Shown: in pieces, positions 5,456-5,877 of the stretch
Position numbering within the stretch: the stretch's first letter is position 1
Layout: each line of letters starts with the position of its first letter
NCBI GenBank assembly: GCA_016928125.1
Contig: JAFGLK010000253.1
Span: 1-5,877, forward strand
Length of the DNA: 5,877 nucleotides
Direction of reading: 5' to 3'
DNA from: Anaerolineae bacterium
GTDB lineage: Bacteria; Chloroflexota; Anaerolineae; UBA1429
The notes under the pieces: generated by a model
Database searches by the model: none
What the model saw: only the letters and a program-made list of their open reading frames with translations
What the model was told of the DNA's origin: nothing
Translations under genes and position numbers: made by a program

Positions 5456-5877
5456 ATGAACTGCAAAGAGCGACTCCTGGCTGCCATCCAGCATCAGCCC
5501 GTGGATCGTGTACCGGCGAACATCACCTACTACATGGCGGCCTTTAGCCGTCTCTACTTCCCTGCAGAGCCTGAGCAGAATCCATTCGAGGCGCGACTGG
5601 CGACCTATACGCGCTTTGGATTCGACCCGTTGATCGGCCTTGGCGGTGGGGTCGGCCGCCCCTGGCAACAGAACGATCCGGGACGTTGGGCCTCGCGGCA
5701 GGAGCGGGGCTCGAATGGTGACGATGACCTGATCACCTACATCGTCGAAACGCCGGCAGGCGAGCTGTCTACCACCTACAACGCCCCGGCGGGCATGTCG
5801 GGCTGGCAGATGGTGCCCTTGATCAAGGAGGAACGCGATCTGGAGGCGCTGGCCTATCTGCCTGCGCCCGCCATCGA
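5456..5877 (+). CDS. Uroporphyrinogen decarboxylase-superfamily protein (partial, 5' end)
   Basis: The frame stays open from ATG 5456 to the window edge, giving 140 complete codons of what is usually a protein of about 340-400 residues. The N-terminus MNCKERLLAAIQHQPVDRVPA is the hallmark opening of URO-D-like proteins (ERvlaalrhepvDRvP). Further family-like features are TRFGFDPLIG (52-61), the strand pair VETPAGELSTTYN (97-109) and the helix LIKEERDLEALAYLP (122-136). The Met-Arg-Gln-Ala-Gly-Arg substrate loop that true heme-pathway HemE has soon after this opening is absent (ANITYYMAAF instead). It is therefore more likely one of the related methyltransferase-type or uncharacterised members (MtaA/CmuA-like fold) than HemE. 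The zinc-binding residues of the methyltransferase branch would lie beyond the window. The start is secure: AGAAGGA (5443-5449) lies 6 bases upstream. Function in corrinoid or methyl-group chemistry is a family-level guess. Confidence 0.9.
   Translation, partial: MNCKERLLAAIQHQPVDRVPANITYYMAAFSRLYFPAEPEQNPFEARLATYTRFGFDPLIGLGGGVGRPWQQNDPGRWASRQERGSNGDDDLITYIVETPAGELSTTYNAPAGMSGWQMVPLIKEERDLEALAYLPAPAI

Overview
The window is GC-rich bacterial DNA with all genes on the + strand. It most likely comes from a member of the Chloroflexota, probably Anaerolineae or a relative. The main reason is the membrane glycosyltransferase at 3170-5305, whose C-terminal beta-rich domain has a wording I associate with that phylum; the rest of the gene set fits but does not prove it. 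This assignment is inference, because there is no rRNA or marker gene here.

Layout. 1-150 is the last 49 codons of an unrecognised gene that begins outside the window. 225-689 codes for a small exported or membrane-anchored protein of a poorly characterised type; its start is uncertain. 797-1480 and 1486-2868 are an OmpR-type response regulator and its HAMP-containing sensor histidine kinase. They form a tightly coupled two-component operon with all key catalytic residues visible. 2869-3169 is a 301-base gap with no credible gene but several strong inverted repeats, some able to pair in competing ways. 3170-5305 is a 711-residue GT-C glycosyltransferase of the PMT/ArnT type with a C-terminal extracytoplasmic domain. 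5306-5455 holds a perfect TATAAT box inside a symmetric repeat. 5456-5877 is the first 140 codons of a uroporphyrinogen decarboxylase-superfamily protein that runs off the window.

How the parts work together. The two-component pair would sense an envelope signal and regulate transcription. The small exported protein just upstream could be an accessory or target, but only its position suggests this. The glycosyltransferase would transfer a sugar from a polyprenyl-phosphate donor on the outer face of the membrane. The URO-D-like gene has its own promoter candidate and ribosome binding site and looks like a separate transcription unit.

I see no CRISPR array, tRNA, rRNA, insertion sequence or clearly new multi-gene system. 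The points most worth a second look are the structured leader before the glycosyltransferase, the repeat-embedded promoter before the URO-D-like gene, and the disturbed 5' end of the small exported-protein gene.
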